DNA of 64,000 bases from Fallopia convolvulus (Eukaryota; Streptophyta; Magnoliopsida; Caryophyllales; Polygonaceae): NCBI GenBank assembly GCA_964016875.1, contig OZ024724.1, positions 45,809,820-45,873,819 on the forward strand, given 5' to 3'. The position numbers were made by a program, and so were the translations under genes. Positions 21,788 to 33,620 of this stretch are shown piece after piece; position 1 is the stretch's first letter; each line of letters begins with the position of its first letter. The notes beneath the pieces were generated by a model. The model made no database searches, was not told where the DNA came from, and saw only the letters and a list, made by a program, of their open reading frames with translations.

Positions 21788-24760
21788 TTGAGCATCCATA
21801 ACTTTGTATTCGTGAAAGAAAGGAAGAAGTCTTGTGGGTGAGATTTGCACGAGTGGTGTAGACTTGAGAGTTCGACGACATAGCGTGATACTGAGAGTTG
21901 TGAGACAGAAATGCAGAGTATGGTTCAAGGTTGTGGAATTAAATATTTCTACATGAGAGATCTTTGTAAACAGATCAAGAAACCAATAGAGCTAGTCTAA
22001 GTACTCATCAAATCCGACCGAGTGAGAAGCTTGGAAAGGAGTGGGCCAATTTTTCTTTCAGTTAACTAGTTGATTTACAGTGAGTTTCCAAAATGCATTA
22101 TTTTTTTTGAAGTCTTGGTACGTTATTTCCTCATTGAATATTCCACTGTGTATTTTACTCAAAGTCGTTGACTCCTCGAAGGAGTCAACGACTCGTATGT
22201 ACTAACGATCCTACAATTTCCAAACAAGATACTATGGAGTGTAACTCCCAAAGTCTTTTAAAATATTTTATAAAACCGGCTAGTTGATAAAGGTTGCGAC
22301 TTTTTCTTCAATTAAAAAATATTATTACAAGATTTTCGTGTCTTTCTTTCAATACAAATTGAATGAAATTAAAATAAAATATAACCAGCATTTTAAAATA
22401 GTATGAATAATATTATTTTTATTACATACAATTTTCCACACTCAAACAATACAACAAATTGCTTAAATAAGTATTTAACCTAATATAGAAATACACATTA
22501 CATGGAATACACATTGTATCAAAAATAATTTAATGACCAATCATTTACCAAATCAAAATTTAATATTATGTTCCTATTTAGGCTAAATTTAAACCTAAAA
22601 TTTGAAAAATAAAGTAAACAAAACCAATCATTAAAAACTAGTATTTATAATATTATGCCTTTACTTACAATACACTTATGCACCACATTAAAATAAAATA
22701 AAAAACAAACATTTCAAAGCACTTAATCTAATATCCATTTATAGTATTATATACAATGCACCACATCCGATTAATAAAGGAATAAAATGAAAAACTACCA
22801 TTTAAGCTAATATAAAATTAAAATTCCTAAAAAAAGAAATATATATTTATAGTTTTAACATACCAAAAAACGATAATTTCTTACAATTAATTTCTTAGCA
22901 TGACAATATCATATATAATACTTCTTTGCAAACACTATTTTTAAGCAAAAAATTCTAACACATTCAAAACAAACCAAATTGCACAAACGAGACAATTAAA
23001 ATGAAGGAAATTTTTGTTTATTTCTTTGTTCTCTCAATGATTCTTGTTCCTTAAAGTGCAAGTTGGTTTGGAGTTGCAAAATGTACGCTACTCTGCGGAC
23101 GAAAATGCGGAGGAAATCCATTTTGCGTTGTACCTTGCTATACCGAATGTAACAAAAACTTTCCTCTCAATGTCGAAGAAATGGATAAATACTCTTTATG
23201 TACCACTGGTTGTGTTATTTCAAATTGCTACATTAGTGTCGAAATCTCAAAAAATGAAGGTATATTGCACTATATTTTAGATGGTGGATTAAGTGTTTTT
23301 TTCTTATTTTAAATTGCTTATATCTAATTTTTTTAATTATTTCTATATCGCAATCTATAATTATATAATAAATTGTGTTTTTGATTTGTAGTAGACTCTA
23401 CTCAGGAGAAGTTGTTGAGCAATTGTGTACAAGATTGTGACAAAACATGCAAGTTAAGGACAAGCAACAAGATTGATGGGAAGCTACATGAGTTAATAAG
23501 GAATTAAATTTCCTAAAAACCCATTCTTATTATATTATGATAACATAAATTCAATATATTCTATTGTATTTATTCTATTGCCGTATTGGCAATATTGATT
23601 ATAAATAAACCTATAATTAAACATTTCTTTAAACTTCATCTATTCATTCTTGAATTTTGATCATATGTAGAGAACTCCTGAGGTTGTAAATTCAAGTTAA
23701 AAAATTATATACAAAAACATAGTAAATCCTTTTCACATTCAATAGAATCATACAAATTGTTACAATTACTGATCAAAATTACGAGATATATATCGAGGAA
23801 AATATCCCTTTGATAATCTCATGTTCGATGTTGAAACAAATCTTAACCCTTAATGCTTACAAAACATCTAGGTTCAGTAACTTTAGAAGACCACGCTTTG
23901 TATTACATAACTTTTTGGTCGGGTGAGTGTAATAGGGTTGCTCCCCGTTCCTTGGGTTCTTGATGGGATACATTATTTATTCGAGAAAGGAACACTCTTA
24001 TATCAATTACAAACACCAATAATATCACACGATATTCATTTTGTAGGATTATTTGTTTTTAATACCATCTAACTATATTTAAAATAAGATCATACAACAG
24101 ATTAAACCATATATGTTCCAATGAAATACGTAAATCCATACACCTAATAAGTTCCGGCCTCAAATCAAAGATCTTTCATCATTCTATATCGTTAAAATTA
24201 TTAGTTTGAATTTTAATTGTGAAAGCTATACCGAAGATTTAAATGTGTTATTTGTGCCCCATTTTATCCCACAAACAATTTATTTATTTTGATTTATAAA
24301 AAATTTACAATTAAATATTGTTTGAATATATAAATATAACGACAGAGTGATTTTGATAGTCAATGTGTGTAACATATAAGTGTTCTTGCATAATATAATC
24401 CTTGAATATGGGAAAAAATAGATTTATTTTTGTTAGAAGATTTTATTATGATGATTCTTAAGGTTAGTGACACAAAATGTGCATGGAGAGTCTGTGACAT
24501 CAAGTTATGTGAAGAAGTCACTGACAAGGACAACTGACAGAAAACAATTTTTAGGAAGGAAAACACTAATTTTATCCAAGCCTATTAGAGTGTTTATTTT
24601 AGGAGAAAATCAACACAAAAGAGTGCAGAAATCTAAAGAATGTGCAAGGATTATTGTGTGATATTCCTTATATTCTTTGAAGTTATTTTAGGAAAGAGCT
24701 TGTAAAATTAAATGAGATGTTATTTTCTTAACTCACTAGGAAATGATATGACACGTACGA
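21788..24760 (+). repeat. Tandem unit 2 (about 3 kb)
   Basis: Near-identical direct copy of unit 1, starting TTGAGCATCCATAACTTTG. Small indels separate the copies, including a 12-bp stretch near 22178 that makes an inverted repeat around GACTCCTCGAAGGAGTC. Homology to unit 1 stops at GATATGACACG (24760), where decayed T1 sequence begins. Confidence 0.85.
23001..23507 (+). pseudogene. Second thionin-like gene copy, stop in signal peptide
   Basis: Both exons (23001-23259 and 23392-23507) and the splice sites are kept, but codon 18 is TAA (23052-23054) where the first copy has TCA. The rest of the frame, including all 12 cysteine codons, is open. About ten coding differences separate it from the first copy. 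As the stop falls inside the signal peptide, no secreted product is expected unless a downstream ATG is used; the next one in frame comes after six cysteines. This is a very young pseudogene. Confidence 0.85.
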
Positions 24761-27198
24761 TGCGAAGCTAATGTTATTAAAGGATGAGTTAGGAAGGGTT
24801 ATATTAAGACTGCTGGAGAGGAAGCATAGTCCGTATGATGCGAATTGAGTGTCTCCGTAGATTTGGATAAATCCTACGGTTTGTTGTAAAGAGATGACAG
24901 TCGAGTTTAATTTTCCAAGGTACGCCAAGGAGTTTTTACTCAGGAGTAGCACAAACGACAAGACAAGGATACCAATCTCACATCTTTGGTATAAATTATG
25001 GATCAATAACGATAAAGTGTCAGCATTTGTTTGCGATAAAATGTCAACATGTGTTCCCGATAATCGAGGTAAGCAAGTCCTTACACTACATGTTGCAATG
25101 CCATTTAGAGAAGTGACCAGAGACAAGGACCATGTATAGTGTTAAATCACGAAATTTTAATCGTCTTAATTTATAATGGCAAGAATCGTATTAATCATTG
25201 AAAGATGGAAGTGGAAGTTAGGAAATTATTAGTGGAACATGAGACTTATGAGGTATGTTCGATGGAGGACTGATTCCACATCCTCAGGGATAATAATTTC
25301 AACAAACAAGTAAAAATATAATCAATAAAACTTGGAATGACAAGTTTTTGAAGGGTCTTTTAAGTTGTATATGAAAGGATTCATCAATAATTCTAGCATA
25401 AAACTATCAACGATGTGCGAGAAGTTGCTCAACGTGAGCCAACCTTTATTTAGTGTCTAGAAAAGTTAAACATGTTACTTTGACCAAGTTGTGACAAGCG
25501 AGCTTTGAGTACTAGAAAGGAGTTTGACCTTCACATCAATCAAGGATTGTTGCCAAAACTTAAAGAGAAACATGAATTCTTGCGACACCTAGGAACTAGG
25601 AAGGCTGGGTTGAAAAACATACACAATTAGCAATATATCAATAAGAGTTGATGATGGACGCTCGAGACAGAGCGATTTAGCACTAAAGTTTTACAAATGG
25701 TTCTGGAGACGTTTGTGGCTACAATACCACACTATGAGATAAGGGCAACCTGAATTAAGGTGAAGATAAACTCAAGGTCCACAAATCCAAAAATTAATTA
25801 CTGAAGGTGCAATTAGGCTGAGACCATGGCCTTGGAGGATATAGTTGGGAACTCGCTCTCCTTGAATGTTTGGGATGGGAGGATTTATGAGCTACCACAA
25901 GTACAATTCCATTTGGAGGTACACTATATTATTGACTTAGAGTCAGGGACCAAACTAATCTTATAGGCTCCTTATTGCATGGCTCCAAGGGAAATATAAG
26001 AGTTGAATATTCAATTGGAAGAGCTACTGGTAAGGAGTTAGCTATACCTAGTGCCTCTCCATGGAGAGTTTCAATCTTGATTGTGAAGAAGGAGGAGATA
26101 TAATGAGATTATGTATAGATTATCAAAGAGTGGAACCGAGTTACCATGTAGAGTGAGCAATCATTTTTCATGCCAAGATAAACCATTTGGTTATTTTCAA
26201 CATTAGTATTAATCCTAAGATTTGAATACCACAAATGGTGGATTAAGGGTGATGAGGATACCCTAGAGACAACCTCTAGTATGAGACTCGAGCACTACGT
26301 GTTTGGAAGATAATGTTAAGTATGGTGAATGCACTAAAAAGGTTCAAGTAGTGGGTGAATTTCACCGTTCTCAAGCACTAAGACTAGATCATGTTGGGTT
26401 ATTTATAGGTGTTTTAGTCTACCCTTGTAGTAGCAAAGAGCGTGGTCACCACTGAAAGATCTTGTGGGAAAGTTTTGGAGTTAAACTAGTATATCGGGTA
26501 GTGTACGAAGAAGTTCTAAGGGAATGGAATGACGTGATAGGTCACAAGTTGGTTCTTTCACATAGCCTAACCCTCGACTAAATGTTATCAAGTCCGGAAG
26601 ATTATGGGATTGAGAATCGTTTAAAGAACTTTGAGTAGCTAGAAAAGGAATTCAGTCTTACACCATTATGGTTGTTTATAGCACTCTATGGAATACATGG
26701 ATTCTACCAACGACTCGATAATGTTGGAAGGTATGTTTTTGTAAAAGTCGGTGATTACTTATTCATCTCTCGATCTAAAGACAAGGAGCCAAACAAGCAG
26801 ACATAAGATACATGACTTGCAGTTATGACCACGTGTTTGGCAATTGTACTTTTAGGAAGTGGAAAGTCTTATTAAATTTACAAAGGCAGACATATCTATA
26901 GACAACATGACTAACAAGAGATAACCTAGACGAATCAAGTTAATTGAGAGTTGTGACTTGGGAATTCTTCATAAACCATTAAGGTGATGTTATAACTGAA
27001 TCGCTTAACCAAAAAAAAAAGAATGATCAATATCGAACGGGTGTGAACCTATCTTGAAGCAAGCTTTAAAGCGGGATTTGATGAGGATTGGAACCTAGGG
27101 TAATGCAGAAGTGTCAAGACAATTATGTACTTGGAGGGTTAGTTTACTCTGGTAGAGGGGAGTCGCCAAAAGGACAAGACTTATTGTGGATATAAGAT
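24761..27198 (+). mobile_element. T1 chromovirus-like remnant, left internal part, heavily decayed
   Basis: No intact gene is present. Around 25960-26160 the plus strand reads as a reverse transcriptase N-terminal region in pieces (counterparts of YRMAP, ELNIQLEELL and RLCIDYQ), as in plant chromoviruses. Stops and shifts occur every few dozen codons. The 5' LTR and gag of T1 are not recognisable, and the left edge abuts tandem unit 2 without an LTR end, indicating a deletion. Small open frames at 24728-25139 on both strands match nothing I know. Confidence 0.5.
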
Positions 27199-28767
27199 TG
27201 ATGAGGTATTTTTGTGGTCGTTAATACCTACCCAAGAATCCTAAAGTACCCAAACTTAGTAGAATGGTAAGTAAGGGTCGATCCCACAAAGACTTGTGTA
27301 TTTATGTTATTACTTACGTGCCAAGTAACCAATATGGGATTTTTTTTGAATGATTTTCTAAACTAAGATACAAAGTAAAAAGTAAATATGAATGCAAGGT
27401 TGATTGGGAATATATGAGACACAAGTGTGTTCAACTAGTTAAATCCATCATAGATATGCTTATTGATCATTGATTCTCTTGATTCTCAATTCACTTGCTT
27501 AATCTACCATGGATTATGCTCCTAATAAGGATTAAATTTCAAATCTAGTTGAAAGAACTAACAGTTTAAACAACCTTAATCATTTAACAAACTGAATCAA
27601 CGTCTAGATTCAATTAAACGACAATTTTATGAATCAAGTTATCAATAGAAACAAACAGTTAGACCAAACAGACATCTAAGTTATTTGTGGATTTATTCCC
27701 TTCTATAAATGAATAGCCCAAACGAGTCTAAACAATTATAGATGCTACTTTATCTAATCAACCCAAACGGACATTAATCAGAATAGCTGTAAATTAACCT
27801 AAAAATTCTATTAGGTGATCAAGCTAACAAAACCCTAGAATAATTATGACTCAATTAAACACATGAAATAAAACCTATTCAAGTTTTTTAGAATCAATCA
27901 AACCTCACAATAATATGCAATCAATGATTTCAACAACTAGTCAAACAGAATGAATTTAGCAATGCATAATTGAATTAAAGAAAAACTTAGAAAATGTTCA
28001 AAGGTTACACTTTTGAGAAAACTCTCTTCAGCAAACCCTAGCCTCCAAATTGTCTTCTAAGTTATGAAAGAGAGAAAAAACTAAAAGCATTTTAAATATC
28101 TCTTAAAACTACTAGAGATATCCAAGGAAACAAATCCTCATAAGCCATACCCAAGACAACACGTCGGAATCCATAAAACCAACCCCAAAACTAAGCCCAA
28201 ATCTCAGCCCAAAACATCTTCGCATAGAAAGCCAATTGCGGCTTGACCTCCAAAAGCGCGGCCATGCTTTCACATGCTACCGCGCGCTTTCGCCTTCGGT
28301 TCAGCATTCAAGTGACACTTCAGAGGCTGTTTTGACCCCCTTGGAGTTGGAATTTGGACTCGGAGTAAAAGTATGAATTGTAGCTCTTTGAATTAGCTTT
28401 CCAATGATAACAAACAACTCCATCAGACCACTATAGCTCTGAAACCAAGCATTGCAAGATAGAGATGTCAAAATAAGACTCCAATACATGATCTGGATTT
28501 AAGCGTTCTTTATCCCACAATCTCTTGGGCCTTAGGTCTTCCAATCTTCCTTTGCACCCCTCTAACCTTCATCAAACTCCACCATAGTCCTCTAATATCT
28601 GTCCTGTCCATGCTTGTTTACCTAAAGATCTGCAAAACCGAACAAAAAACGCAAAACCCGAATTTCCTAGAAAACCTAAAAGCCTAAGAACTAGACTTAA
28701 CTAAGCTAAAAGCATTCATTATAAACATAAATATGCATCCTAAACACTACCTAAATGCAAGCTATTA
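27199..28767 (-). repeat. Element C 3' LTR, 1,569 bp
   Basis: Minus-strand LTR from 28767 (TAATAGCTTGC, first G mutated) to ACCTCATCA at 27199. The segment 28090-28767 pairs with the 5' LTR remnant 39711-40393. It contains the GTGGGATCGACCCTTACTTACC block (27270-27295) and a GC-rich stretch (28220-28300). The family is shared with the A LTR. Confidence 0.85.
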
Positions 28768-29046
28768 AATTCCTCCATGCTTAACCCTTGCTTGTCCTCA
28801 AGCAAGTCATAAATCCAAGTCACACCATATCAATGCAATCATGCATCCATCTCATAATCAATTGAGCAATTCAACATATTATTAAAACCTAACCAAGACT
28901 TCATATCATGCATTACATCAAGCATAGAGCAAAGACCATTCATCCATTTTAGACCTCACCAAGGGTAATGTGTTTGCTCTCACTCTCAAGTGTTTAATGG
29001 ACGTGTTTCACTCAAAATCAACCAGGAAAGACTAAGCTACCATAAG
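28768..29046 (-). other. Element C polypurine tract, hairpin and part of 3' region
   Basis: Minus-strand order: 3' non-coding sequence, perfect hairpin CTTGCTTGAGGACAAGCAAG (28806-28787), purine tract (28783-28768), LTR. S is inserted at 29046/29047. No gene. Confidence 0.7.
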
Positions 29047-30085
29047 TGTTGGATCGTAAACGGTTAGCAAAGAGCTTGGGAACTGGCAATTAAGCTGTTC
29101 CCAAGGCAGCGGAAGTAAACAATCGCAAGTAATAAAGACAGTAAAGAACGCAGTTCCTTTATAGAGGAACCCCACTACAACCAACTAGTTGTATGGGTAA
29201 ACCTCTACCTCCACTTGGAGGATTTTGAATGACTTTCTTATATTAATTGCTTTGTTCCTTAGTTAGACAGCCGGATTCACACTTCTCTGTTCCTACGAGT
29301 TCTTCCTAACTCTAGCAACACTAGCAAATCGTCTCAACTGAGTTCCTAAGCTCACAACAGCAAAATACAAATAAGTCAAACCTTACACCGACTTCTCAGT
29401 TCCCTTGTCCTTGGGAACTTCGGCTTCACCGTCGTTGAGATCACACACTTGCCGGCGGGGACTTCTCTTCCCTTTCTTTCTTTTTCTCAGATGTGGGTGT
29501 TTGAGAGTTCTGGGAGAAGTACTCAATCCGAGTACTATTCATTTGGCTTTATAGTCCAGTGAGCTTGGGCAGTCGCATCTTTCGTTTGTGTCCAAAATGT
29601 CCTTTGCTTGATGCCCAAGTTGTACTTTCTTCACATGTGACTTTGGTCAACTTCTTGGATCAATCGGACCGTTGGATGAAGCGTGACAGTCTGATCCTCA
29701 GACTGTTCCTTCGGGATGTCTGAGACAGAATCCCGCGATCTGCGCTGAACGGTCGTTGTCCTCACATGTGAGTTCCCATGTCATGGGAACTTTCTTTTTT
29801 AGAGTTCCCTTGATGGAAACTCTTCATCGTTGTAAGCTTGTGTTCTCTTGATGGAGTTCCCACTTCATGGGAACTTTCCTCTTCAGAGTTCCCTTGATGG
29901 AAACTCTACATTGTGGCCTGTTGTAGCTTTTGGTCATTCATAGGAGTTCTTGGCTGTACATGTGTTCCTTAGAAATACTTGAACAAACCACATTAGTTCC
30001 CTATGGTGTTTGTCATTATCAAAACTCGGAGAATGATATCGTTGATCCGTTGTTTAGAACCAGAGGTCCCAACAACGTCTCAACA
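29047..30085 (-). repeat. Element S 3' LTR, 1,039 bp, with palindromes
   Basis: Runs from TGTTGGATCG to GTCTCAACA. It contains palindromes CTCACATGTGAG (29761-29772), GTTCCCATGTCATGGGAAC (29772-29790), a variant with ACTTCA in the middle (29856-29874), and the inverted pair AGAGTTCCC / GGAAACTCT (29886-29908). Confidence 0.88.
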
Positions 30086-30489
30086 ATTTCCCCCTTTTTG
30101 ATAATGACAAACCCATCACAAAATATGCAAGTATTTCAATGAATGATATGCTGATGAGTTTCTAAGTATGATTTTGGGAAGTCACTTTTAGTGAAACATT
30201 TAGATTTTGGGAACCACTTCTGATGAGACACTTAGTTCTTACTTAGCTTTTTATGCAGTTGTTCCCCCTTAGCTTAAGCGTGGTCTGTGATAACTTAAAC
30301 TTTTAACTCATCTCGCATTTTTTGTCTTTCCCCCTTTTGACATCATCGAAAACAAGCAAAGCAATAATAGGGAAGAAAGGAACACGCAATCAAAATAAAG
30401 ACCAATTCATTACTTAAGAAAATATATACAATGGGAACTCCAGTACAATTTGTGGTCATATTTGGATTAAGGGAAAAAGAAGGGAGAGA
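30086..30489 (-). other. Element S region between post-pol ORF and LTR, several polypurine tracts
   Basis: No gene. On the minus strand three purine runs are seen: AAAAAGGGGGAAAT touching the LTR (30099-30086), TAAGGGGGAAC (about 30258-30268) and AAAAGGGGGAAAG (about 30328-30342). Sireviruses are known for repeated polypurine tracts here. Confidence 0.65.
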
Positions 30490-32871
30490 TCATGGGGCTT
30501 GAGGGAACAAGGCATCACAGAGGCGCGTAAGGACTTGTGTAAGCTTTTCTTGTCCTCTGGCCAACGCTGCTTGGTCCTTGGCAATCTGGTCGAGGGTGTT
30601 GGCAATGCGGAGCAACACTTGAGAGTTCCCCTCTTGTGCACCAGAATCCAGTTGAGCCGCTTCCTCTACGGGCTCAGAGTGCCTCATCTTCTGGACAACT
30701 GAAATGTCCAGTTCCCTTCCAAGCTCTATTTCGTCCTTAGAGGCGTCGTAGAGACCCTCTTTTTGTAGAAGCTTCTTTATCAACCCAGAACAGGGAAGGG
30801 AATGGGACTTGGAAGCCATGAACTTCTCCATGTGCCCAAGGATAATTCTGGGAAGATTGATGGGCTTCTTGAGTAGGAAGTGATAGAGGATGATGGCATC
30901 GGGGATGTTGACGACCAGACGCTTCTCCTGGCGAGGGATCACCACATTGATGATGAATTGGTGAGCAAGTTTGGCGACCAGGGAGAGATGGTGCATCGAG
31001 GGAACTTTGGAGGGAACCCGACCCTCAAAGATGGTGTTGTACACTTCAGCGCTATTGAAGTCCCCCCAGAGCTTATTGGGCAACTCATTGAGTCCTTGAC
31101 CTAGGACCTGGAGCTGAAGGCGGATTGTCGACGTTGTGAAAATAAACTCGTCGCCTTCATGGGAGAGAGTTCCCTGAGTGCAGTCGTTGGTGATTGTGAA
31201 ATTGTTGTAAAATTGACGCACTTGTGAGGGATCTACGCTCACAGTCTCTTTGCAAAGATTCTCCCAGGCCTGGGCCTTGATCAAGTCCCACAGTTCCCCT
31301 AAGCCGTTGGCAATCAACACGTCCTCACTGATGATGAGCGGAGGGAGGAGCTTGCGGCGTTCATCCACTGGATAATTTGTAGAAGAGATCCCCTTCCCCT
31401 TCTTTGATGTGCTCCTAGACGTGTTCCCCCTAGAGACCGTGCGAGGTCCTTTCTGTTGAGGGGGTGCAGCCGCTTCAATCATAAGCACGCGGTCCCTTGG
31501 CGGTTGGGAACTCGTGGACACCACCATTTGGTGTCCAGGTGTTGGGATCCGTGCTTGCTCCTTAGCAGCTGGAGCTTCTTCTTCTTCTTCGACCTCATCT
31601 TGGGATGTCCCTTCTTCCTCGGAGGAGCTCGAGCTTGAGCCCTCCGCGTCATCTTTAGGATGACTTGTTGTTGCCCCAACACCACCAGCTGGTGCGGGGT
31701 CCCTTCTCTCCGTGGGCTCTTCAGGAGCCACCTTTTTTGGGGACTTTGTCCCTTGGGAGACTGTGTGCTCAGAGGGGTCCTAGTTGAGCTCTTCCTCTAT
31801 TGCCTTGAGTTGGGCCTCCTCCTCCAGAGTTCCCATGATGATAGGAGGAGGGTCCTTGGTCATTTTGCCTATGACCACGGAGAGAGGGAGATCATCGTCG
31901 TCTGAGGTAAGAGCGACGACACTTTTGGATGGTGAGGGAGAGGGAAGTTTGGTGGTGGTGGGGGATGTGGTGGAAGAGGGAAGAGAAGAGGAAGGAAGAG
32001 GAGTGGAGAGTTGTGTAGAAGGGGGAGAAATGGATGTGGTGACTTGGGGAGTAGAGATCCCCGAAGTAGAAATGGAAGAGGTAGAGATGTGTTGTGGGGA
32101 GGAAGGAGGAGAAGGAGTTTTGTGAGGTGGAGGTGGAGTTGGAGTTCCCGTAGTTATGGGAACCGAAGGAAGTGAGGAGGGTGGAGTTCCCTTTGAGGTG
32201 GGAACTGAAGGAGGTGGTGGAGGAGGAGTCTGCTGTTTTGTGGGAGGAGGTTTGGGAGGTCCCTCTGTTAGAAGAGGAGGGAGAGAGGAGGAAGAGGGGA
32301 GTAGACTTTGGGGTTGAGAGGTCCCATCGTCGGAAGGGAAAGGGAAAGGAGGTTTGGGAGCACAGGAACTCTCCTTGGAGCAGTTCAAGTAGTCCTCAAA
32401 CTTGAAGAAGGCTTTCTTCCTGGGCTCCGAAAATTCAGAGGCCTCAGAGTGTTTGCGCTTTTTGGATTTGGAGGGATCGTGGGAATGTTTGGATTTTTTG
32501 GGTTTTGAGGGGTCTTTGGAGGAGTGGTGTCGTTTGGATGAATGGCGGTGTTTGGATTTTTGGGGTTTTTCGTTGATGGAAGGACGAGCGTCTCCGAAGT
32601 TGTCAACGATGACAACTCCGGAGGAGGTGTTGGTGGTTGAAGGAGGAGGAAGGGATTCAGAAGAGGAGGAAGTCCAGGCGACAGTGTCGTCGGTCGGAGG
32701 AGGAGGAGGGGGCAAGAAAGGGCTTACTTGGTTGAAGAGCCCTTGGATAAGAACATCCTTCATGGTTGGGTCTGGTTCTTTCTCAATCTCTTTCAATTGA
32801 GAGATGAAGAGGATGCGAGGATTGGCATGTACCCAAGCTTTGATTTGAGCAAAAGTGTGTTGAGGGGCCAT
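30490..32871 (-). pseudogene. Element S post-pol (env-position) ORF, one in-frame TAG
   Basis: The minus frame is 793 codons from ATG 32871 (MAPQHTF; an upstream in-frame ATG lies at 32982) to the stop at 30490, interrupted once by TAG at 31782-31780; the next ORF keeps the same frame, 17 codons to its first non-ATG start. The order is: short N-terminal globular part, a long Pro/Ser/Thr/Lys-rich middle, acidic and Ser-rich linker, then a C-terminal globular region (KAQAWENLCKETVSVD, RQFYNNFTITND, NLPRIILGHMEKFM) like the putative plant transposon protein domain, and a final helix-prone part. No signal peptide or membrane segment is visible. It is probably the Sirevirus env-like product; function unknown. 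Confidence 0.7.
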
Positions 32872-32982
32872 TTTTGTAAGCTTTTTGAAGGTTTTGGAGG
32901 TTTCTTGAAAAAGGGAGTGAAAGGGATGTGGAGAAGAGGAATTGCAGAGATGGAAGGTGGAATAAGATCCCAAAAATGGCAA

Positions 32983-33620
32983 ATGAGGGTTTTAAGGAGA
33001 GAGGGGGCGAGGGGTAGAAAGGGAAGTGGAAAAACCTCGATAACTGTCGCCCAATGAACGTGGGGCATCGTTTCAACTTCCATAGCACGCTTCTGGACAC
33101 GCGTCACGATCTCTAGGGAAGTCCTTTTCAAATTTTGAATACTTGGCCTTTAACGCTTCAGAGCCTCTGACACAAAAGTCCGCTTCCCAAGTGACGGTTT
33201 GTCTTTGTAGATGAGTCAGCGTTCCCTTGCTAGTTTGTATCAGTTCCCATGATCATATCAAGGTCAGGGAGAGTGAAGTGATTAAGGGAACTTCACACTC
33301 ATCCTTTTGTGGGGCTAGGGAACTCAAAAGGGAACCAGACAATTTGCAACTCGATAAAGGAAATATTGTGGCTCATGAGAAGCATTTGTCTGGTCCCTAG
33401 CTTAGGGTGGGTCATATGATCAACCTTCATGGTGGCTTGTAAAGAGGGATAAAGGGAACTCCGGTTGATCATTTTGGGCCAAAAGAAATAGAGTTCCTTT
33501 GTACACATTTATCTTTAGACTAGTAATCATGGCATAGTGAAAGCAATAAGTCCAAGTTCCCTAGCATGCAATTTTGTATAAACTAGTCAGGCATTGAGGG
33601 AGAAACAAACGGGGACTTGT
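32983..33620 (-). other. Element S spacer between pol and post-pol ORF
   Basis: No credible gene. The 640 bp carries several GGGAAC and GTTCCC words and separates the RNase H stop from the next ORF. Short frames here look like chance. Confidence 0.5.

Noticed and set aside
18788..24760. The two thionin-like units as a pair of long terminal repeats
   Set aside because: They are adjacent direct copies with a two-exon gene inside, without TG...CA ends, PBS or polypurine tract.
24894..25139. 81-codon plus-strand ORF and the overlapping 132-codon minus ORF as host genes
   Set aside because: They overlap each other, match nothing I know and lie in decayed T1 sequence.
31784..33057. Several plus-strand ORFs rich in Gly, Glu and Val opposite the S post-pol ORF
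   Set aside because: They are the complement of the Pro/Ser/Thr-rich minus-strand coding region; the minus frame has domains and is far longer.
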